Both the position numbers and the translations under genes were made by a program. The notes beneath the pieces were generated by a model. It was not told the DNA's origin, ran no database searches, and was given only the letters and a program-made list of their open reading frames with translations. From Enchytraeus crypticus (taxonomy: Eukaryota; Annelida; Clitellata; Enchytraeida; Enchytraeidae), in contig CAJHZI010000743.1 in assembly GCA_905160935.1 (NCBI GenBank), positions 1,072,001-1,136,000 on the forward strand: a DNA stretch of 64,000 nt, read 5' to 3'. Below, piece after piece: positions 58,638-64,000 of the stretch (the first letter of the stretch is position 1; each line of letters begins with the position of its first letter).

Positions 58638-58962
58638 CACTGGTTCAGTGGTTCAGTTGTTCAATGAATCAGTGGTTCAGTGGTTCAATGGTTCAATGAA
58701 TCAGTTGTTCAGTGGTTCAGTGGTTCAGTAGTTCAGTGGTTCAGTGGTCCAATGAATCAGTGGATCAGTGGTTCAGTAGTTCAGTGGTTAAGTGATTCAA
58801 TGGTTCAGTGGTTTAGTCGATCAATGGTTCAGTGGTTCAGTGGTTCAGTGGTTCAGTGGTACAGTGGTTCAGTGGTACAGTGGTTCAGTGGTACAGTGGT
58901 TTAGTGGTTCAGTGGTTCAGTGGTACAGTGGTTCAATGGTTCAGTGGTACAGTGGTTTAGTG
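58638..58962. repeat. 8-bp minisatellite (CAGTGGTT)n
   Basis: About 40 units of CAGTGGTT with CAATGAAT and TACAGTGG variants. It lies in intron 1 of copy 3, only about 65 bp upstream of the exon-2 acceptor in transcript direction. The VVQWFSGS-type frame on the plus strand is an artefact of the 8-bp period. Confidence 0.95.
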
Positions 58963-59360
58963 GGCGAATTGATAGATCGGTTGATGGAACATCTAGCCAC
59001 CAGTTACACGATTAGAAATTAAGAATTGTCCATTATGTCATTACATCGTTACGAAACTGACGCTAAACTCTTTTCTTACCTTAAATGATCAAAGCTATTC
59101 CCGTGTTGCGTCTGAATCATTGAAGAATATTAAAACCGTATACTGCAATTGTAGTAACAGCCAGCTAACAAAAACTGAGATAAAGAATGGGAAACTACGT
59201 CAGAATCCAGTATTTTAAAGCTATATTTGTAGCATTCAAGTGTAAATAAGGATTAGTCTTTTCGGTAAGAATTAACATGTCAATCGTTAGAGGGCTTCCT
59301 ATGGAACGTGACAGCAGACTGCTAACAGCAATATGTGGCTTAGACCTACTTAAACAGAAA
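58963..59360. other. Intron 1 of receptor copy 3, unique part
   Basis: No exon or repeat terminus is recognised. Confidence 0.5.
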
Positions 59361-59440
59361 ACTGGAGAGAGAGAGAGAGAGAGAAAGGTAGAGAGAGAGA
59401 GAGAGAAATAGAAAGAGAGAGAAGAGAGAGACAGAGAAAA
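59361..59440. repeat. (GA)n microsatellite
   Basis: GA-rich with AAAG and ATAG interruptions, adjoining the SINE-A copy. Confidence 0.9.
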
Positions 59441-59463
59441 ATAAGAAAAAAGGCTGGTAAAGG

Positions 59464-59586
59464 TAAGGTTAACCTTAGTTTCCTCTCTCGAAAATGGTGT
59501 CAGTGACGGGCTAGCCCAGGATTTGAACTCATACCATCTGATCCGCGGTCGAATATCTTACTGACCTCGCCACTGGCTGCAGCTAG
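59464..59586 (-). mobile_element. SINE-A (subtype 2) in intron 1 of copy 3
   Basis: GGTTAACCTTAGTTTCCTCT, GGTGTCAGTGACGGGCTAGC, CCAGGATTTGAACTCATACC (box B complement, one change), TGATCCGCGGTCGAATATCT, TCGCCACTGGCTGCAGC. It is in the same orientation as the gene. A (GA)n tract flanks it on both sides. Confidence 0.85.
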
Positions 59587-59719
59587 TGAGAGAGAGAGAG
59601 AGAGCGAGAGAGAGAGAACTGCAATTGAGAGAGAGAAGACTGAGATAGATGTATCTATATATATATAATATATAATTTATAATGAGAGATGTACAAAGAC
59701 ATAGAAAGTTATTTCGTAC

Positions 59720-60145
59720 CTGGCTGAACATGTAGGCATTGATCGCTTCATTCATTGTCTGCCCCTCTTCACAACCTGAGTCAGCATAGGTGATGTTGAT
59801 GACGTACTCTGGCGCTAGAATATTCTTCACTCTTATCCACTCCAGGGCCAGATCAATGGCTGGCGAAACCTTCTCTTTGCAAAAGGGATAATTCTTTACG
59901 ATTTCTGACTTTGCATTTGACTGATAAGGCAGCAATCCTTTCAGCTGGAAATGAACTTTTCCATCTGGATGGCCGATGTCTCTCGGTTGACAACCGGTTC
60001 GAGACTGCTCAAGCCGGAAAGAGTCTTCAATAAGAACGCTACCTCCAGCGAATTCAAAGAGTACTATTGTTGTAATAAATAAGCAAGCTAATATACATGT
60101 AGTTGAATCGCTTGGTTTGCTCGTCCGTCCATTAGAAATCTCCAT
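59720..60145 (-). CDS. Natriuretic-peptide-receptor-like protein, exon 1 (copy 3)
   Basis: 142 codons from ATG at 60145 to the donor GTACGA (G at 59719), ending in phase 0. Residues about 17-35 (CILACLFITTIVLFEFAGG) are a signal peptide or anchor. The ANF_receptor domain begins near residue 64 (KVHFQLKGLLPY), with KEKVSPAIDLALEW (90-103), a NIT sequon at about 117, and ADSGC (C125). The exon breaks just before the GPxC strand, an intron that copies 1 and 2 lack. Codons beyond the donor run into intron. There is no duplicate Met nearby, so this start is favoured. Confidence 0.88.
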
Positions 60146-61019
60146 CGTGAGGAATCACTCTATCAGATTAAACTCTATTTTATGCAAACTTCTGCTTTGC
60201 AGAATGCTGAAAATGTTAATATGCACTCGGGTATCAACGCGTACTATAAGAATAATGTACCTATTGCGATATGGAATCCATAAATTATTAAAGTTATTTT
60301 TAACTGGCCAGCTATGGTTTAATACTTCTTTAGTATTTCGTCAGATTTGGTGTCTCAGACAAATTAGACATACATTTTTAGCTTTAGCCAAATAATTATT
60401 TGGTGTTTTTATCATTACGCATGATATGTAATATTATTTGTCTACTTGCATAACCTCGACTAACTTATACTTGAAAATTGAGCCTTCTTCTAAGTTTTGC
60501 TGGCGACATTACCTGTAATATTACAACAAAAGTTAAATTATAGTTTTCATTTAATTGGACGGAATAGTTTAAATAAACAGATAATCCTAAAAATAGCTAA
60601 AATAAATAACACTTTATTAGACAGTGGATATAAATTCATATATAGCGTCAATTTCTGCCATCTAGAACAGTCAGTAACGAAAGCCTAGGAGCCAAAACTC
60701 TGGAGACGAGAAGATAGCTTTAAGTCGTTGTATGCCACAGGTACTTGCTTGACGCTGTTTATGACAAACGAATTACCATCGCACTCTAAACCTAGTAGTG
60801 CATTCTTGACTATTATCTTTAGACTTGACAGCATTTAGTATTGTAAAAAACAAGCATACAGATGTAGTTTGTGTTTAAATAAATATATAGCTGTTTTGGG
60901 TATATAGGATACTAATCTTAGGGAATGAAGCCCCTTCCCTGTAAATGTTAGTCGATGCTGAGGAAGGCATATAGGGCCCAACTTCTCATAAGTAGAATCC
61001 CCAAGAATAATGCAATATC
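60146..61019. other. Upstream region of receptor copy 3
   Basis: Presumed 5' flank on the minus strand; no clear core promoter motif. GATGCTGAGGAAGGCATATAGG near 60955 faintly resembles a family D internal block. Plus-strand frames at 60117-60395 and 60497-60688 are anonymous. Confidence 0.35.
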
Positions 61020-61157
61020 AAAAGGAATGTTAGATGATTGAAAGATCCACTCGTATGTGGACACGAAGAGGAAAACGATAGAGAAACAAAGATAGAGATA
61101 AGTGGAGACGTTATTTGCCATGGACCTGTCAGTAGGCAGCGCAGTAGGAGAGAGATA
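61020..61157 (+). mobile_element. LINE-C 3' end
   Basis: AAAGGAATGTTAGATGATTG, AAAGATCCACTCGTATGTGG, ACACGAAGAGGAAAACG, GAGACGTTATTTGCCATGGA, CCTGTCAGTAGGCAGCGCAG, short (GA)n. It is the last 140 bp of the element with an in-frame stop. Confidence 0.8.
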
Positions 61158-62404
61158 GCTGCATTACATAAGATTATAATAAATGTTGTTTGTTTCAGCA
61201 TAATCATTTCGTTTCAATAAAATGCTTACAATTTATGGCACTTCGACTAACGTTGGTTAACCATTGTCTGCAAAAACTTGGAATCATTATGAGCAATTAG
61301 ACGGCAGCTCAAGTCACTGCGTGATACACTATTAGCCTCTAACAGGAGTAATAATGGGATATCCGCTCACAGTCCGCCTCAGAAATTGTACAGTAACATC
61401 TTCCGGTGCGAGTCCACCGGAAAACCGTAGCGAAATGCATCCTTTGACTCTGAAGGACAGTAATCTAGACTCAACAGACTCTGACTCTATTCCAAATAAA
61501 TAACATCACCGATGTTAGAAATAACGTAAAGCGAGAGCTTCTTGTCTCGATATATCTCTGTGCAGGTGATGGCTTTGGACATTAAATGTCTCAAAGAGAT
61601 ATCTAGTGCTTATGTTTCTAAGCACAAGCTTCAAAATATTAAATTTTGACAGGCAACTGGTTTAGACACAAATGCCTAAGTATCTGTTGTAGAGAACTTA
61701 GACGTATCTCAAACGGATAGAGGCACAGTCTTTTTAGGTTCAGGTATATCCAAAAGCAAGAAGTTACTCGATAGAATGCCATCACAATCGTCTTCGACTA
61801 TATTATACTATTGATATAAGTGCAGACGTTATACTATAGGTTTATTCTCAAGATTTTTTATTTCATGATTAATTGCTTTTATTTTGCTTTAGCAAGTGCT
61901 TAAATCAATAACAAATATGTTTATTGTTGCTTCCAAAAGAGACTCCGAATTGACTTAGAACGTCAGCTCGAATTTAAAGACAGATTCTTACAAAATGTCA
62001 TTACACGATCAATGAGCAAGGTCAACAGTGAAATTGTCATTAACATTTCCTAACCATCTACACAAGTATGTCACCGCTAAATTAACACTTTCACAGAGAT
62101 TAAAGTTTAAATTAAATTTTTAAAGGTATATTAAATACGGGACCCGCCACCAACTGGAGATTAATTAAAGAAATGATATCGAAGGGAAAGATTTGTCAAG
62201 TCACAGTAGCGATCTCCCGACAGATGTCCTTCATATTGAGTGTCACTGCATGAGTTCAGTGAAAAACTAGACTATCACCAACTTGAGGGCTATGAGAAGA
62301 ATTGAATAAGTATTGACCGGAATAGCGACTTTTCTGCCATATTCGAAGACTGATATATGCATCGTTGCTTGTCTGTGCCAAACAATCAATCTAGCCTTCG
62401 CTTA
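61158..62404. other. Unique DNA, nothing recognised
   Basis: No repeat terminus or exon is seen. Confidence 0.4.
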
Positions 62405-62565
62405 ATCAGCAGTATTTAATCAATCAATCAAGCATTCAATTAATCAACAGCACTAAATCAATCAAGCATTCAATTAATAATCAGTACTTAATCAATCAAT
62501 CGAGCATTCAATTAATCAACAGTACTTAATCAATCAATCAAGCATTGAATTAATCAACTAATATA
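62405..62565. repeat. About 38-bp tandem array with (AATC)n core
   Basis: Four units of AATCAATCAATCAAGCATTC plus AATTAATCAACAGTACTT, with small length variation. Confidence 0.9.
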
Positions 62566-62705
62566 TCGCTCAGTTAGTCAGTTGTTGCAGCGATTCGATA
62601 ATCAATGAATCAACGAACAGCAATTTAGTCACGATTGTCTAGATAAAAATTAATTAGACGAACCACTATGCTAACTATGTCTGATTTCTAGATGGAGGAA
62701 GACCA

Positions 62706-62707
<2 letters not shown>
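62566..62707. other. Unique DNA
   Basis: Short spacer of CAGTTAGTCAGTTG-type sequence before the (GA)n tract. Nothing is recognised. Confidence 0.4.
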
Positions 62708-62760
<53 letters not shown>

Positions 62761-62795
62761 TAGAGAGAGAGAAAAAGAGAGAGATAGAGACATGA
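62708..62795. repeat. (GA)n microsatellite
   Basis: Long GA tract decaying to GAAAAAGAGAGAGATAGAG. Serine/leucine-only frames on the minus strand are artefacts. Confidence 0.95.
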
Positions 62796-62849
62796 GAGAG
62801 ATAAAAACAGTGACAAATAACGGGTGAGTGAATGAAAAAGAATGAGAGT

Positions 62850-63030
62850 AGAATGTCCGCATGGCTCAGTATGTAAGCGCGTTAGGGACGGGTATGAAGC
62901 TTTAACTGGTTGTTCCTGAGGTCCTGGGATCACCTTCCGGTAAAGAAGATCAGAGAGGGAAATCTCGGACAGTCCCCTTTCAGTGTACATCTGACGTTTA
63001 TGCCATTCAGGCTTCTGACCTTGACGTTAA
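62850..63030 (+). mobile_element. Possible SINE/LINE piece with tRNA-like head
   Basis: CCGCATGGCTCAGTATGTAA resembles a box A. A weak box B would fall in CCTGAGGTCCTGGGATCACC. The 3' portion GACCTTGACGTTAAACCAAC carries the ACGTTAAAC tail seen in SINE-A and LINE-L. Only one copy is seen. Confidence 0.4.
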
Positions 63031-64000
63031 ACCAACTTTTTAAAAGAAGATTTAATGAGAGACAGAGAGAGAGAGCGAGACAGTCCACATGGTGTATATA
63101 ACATCCTATGGGTCATCTGAGCTACACGAGATCTCGCGCTTCATTTCACTCGGTCAACGAAAAAATCAATCCTGGGGATTTCCCACAGGATCGGCATCAA
63201 CATGACACCATCATACAGTCAACTTATAATCCCAATCCACCCCCCCCCCATTCCTTCATCCTCGCTTAGTCAGAACAACCCCTACCATCGTTAACATCAC
63301 ATACTGTCTGATCCATGCTGTCTGATCTATAGCACTCTAAAAGTGCTACAAAGCTAAGTTTTATGTCTTTCTTAGTTCCACAAAGGCTCTGTCGGAGACG
63401 GTCCGGTGAAGTTTCGAATTCGTAGTGTTGTGCTTATCAGCTAAGCGAGATATTAGCCTCCCTAATCGGCTCTAAGAAACTATAGTTAATTTACTGAGCC
63501 TTTAGCTCTGGCAGTCTACAATGATTCCAGACTTCAAGGTTACGATTGTTTCAATATAAATAATTTACAATACGAATTACATATGTGCGAAGTTTACAAT
63601 ATTGTAAAAATATAAAAATGTATTAATTCTGTTCTAATATTTATTTTACAGAATCTTTTGACCAGGACAGCGAACGTCCGCTGTTTGAAAGTTACTTTCT
63701 ATGTAAGGCCACGACTTTGTCAATGAATTTTCAAATGTGTTCTGCAGTATAACTTCTCGTCGCTATATAACGCCCCTGAAATCACCTTCATGCGAGGAAT
63801 CATAAGTTAAATTTACAATTTATTGCACAGTATTGTATTAACCCCTTGTTATTTGCTCATGAGTCGGTAAGTGTTTTATAAGCTCAATGAAAGCGTGAGT
63901 AGGTAGGCATTAGATCCAATACAATCGTTATATTGTTTCATTACTAAATTCCATCTAATCTAAAGCTAATTCTACTAATCTAAGTAATTTAAGTAAAAAA
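63031..64000. other. Unique DNA, nothing recognised
   Basis: Contains a C10 run at 63241-63251. No exon, RNA or transposon terminus is identified. Confidence 0.4.

Noticed and set aside
58680..59022. Repetitive VVQWFSGS-type protein
   Set aside because: It is a frame artefact of an 8-bp repeat inside an intron of receptor copy 3.

Overview
The window looks like AT-rich, repeat-dense nuclear DNA from an invertebrate animal. It has sparse exons separated by many kilobases, consensus GT/AG splice sites, several LINE and tRNA-derived SINE families, and very many simple-sequence and minisatellite tracts. No bacterial operons, rRNA or intact tRNA genes are seen. The phylum cannot be fixed from this window. 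SINE/LINE tails ending in ACGTTAAAC plus a triplet repeat make a protostome, perhaps a lophotrochozoan, my best guess, but this is inference only.

The only convincing host genes lie on the minus strand and belong to one family: receptors with an ANF_receptor (natriuretic-peptide-receptor / receptor guanylate cyclase type) extracellular ligand-binding domain. In transcription order, copy 3 has exon 1 at 60145-59720 and exon 2 at 58574-58166. Copy 2 has exon 1 at 53001-52161. A candidate internal exon, from the later part of such a domain, lies at about 24269-24031. Copy 1 has exon 1 at 14760-13608. Each copy encodes a hydrophobic N-terminal segment followed by the first half of the ligand-binding domain. 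Each stops at a phase-1 GTAAG donor at an equivalent point of the fold. Transmembrane, kinase-homology and cyclase exons are not seen here. The copies are therefore either tandem genes with very long introns or broken ends, or alternative 5' modules feeding shared exons further down the minus strand.

Most of the rest is transposon debris. (i) LINE-C: 3' ends of a non-LTR element on the plus strand at 0.3, 9.6, 43, 48.4, 53.4 and 61 kb, with an RT piece on the minus strand at 28.2 kb; it ends in a small hairpin and (GA)n. (ii) Family D: a non-autonomous repeat of up to about 390 bp that ends in the same hairpin and (GA)n tail. (iii) SINE-A: a tRNA-derived SINE, at least 10 copies in two subtypes. 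(iv) LINE-L: 3' ends of a second LINE with a tail related to SINE-A. (v) An RTE-like LINE, one 890-bp copy at 39.3-40.2 kb and two tiny 3' stubs. (vi) SINE-E: an inverted pair at 41 and 45 kb. Family letters are mine.

Tandem repeats include a 36-bp satellite (33.1-34.1 kb), a hairpin-forming 28-bp minisatellite (55.0-55.5 kb), 22-, 19-, 44-, about 41-, 38- and 8-bp arrays, and (TA)n or (GA)n tracts. Several microsatellites lie 160-210 nt downstream of the receptor splice donors. A near-identical 136-bp direct repeat at 47.7/48.0 kb contains a degraded 5S-rRNA-like segment.
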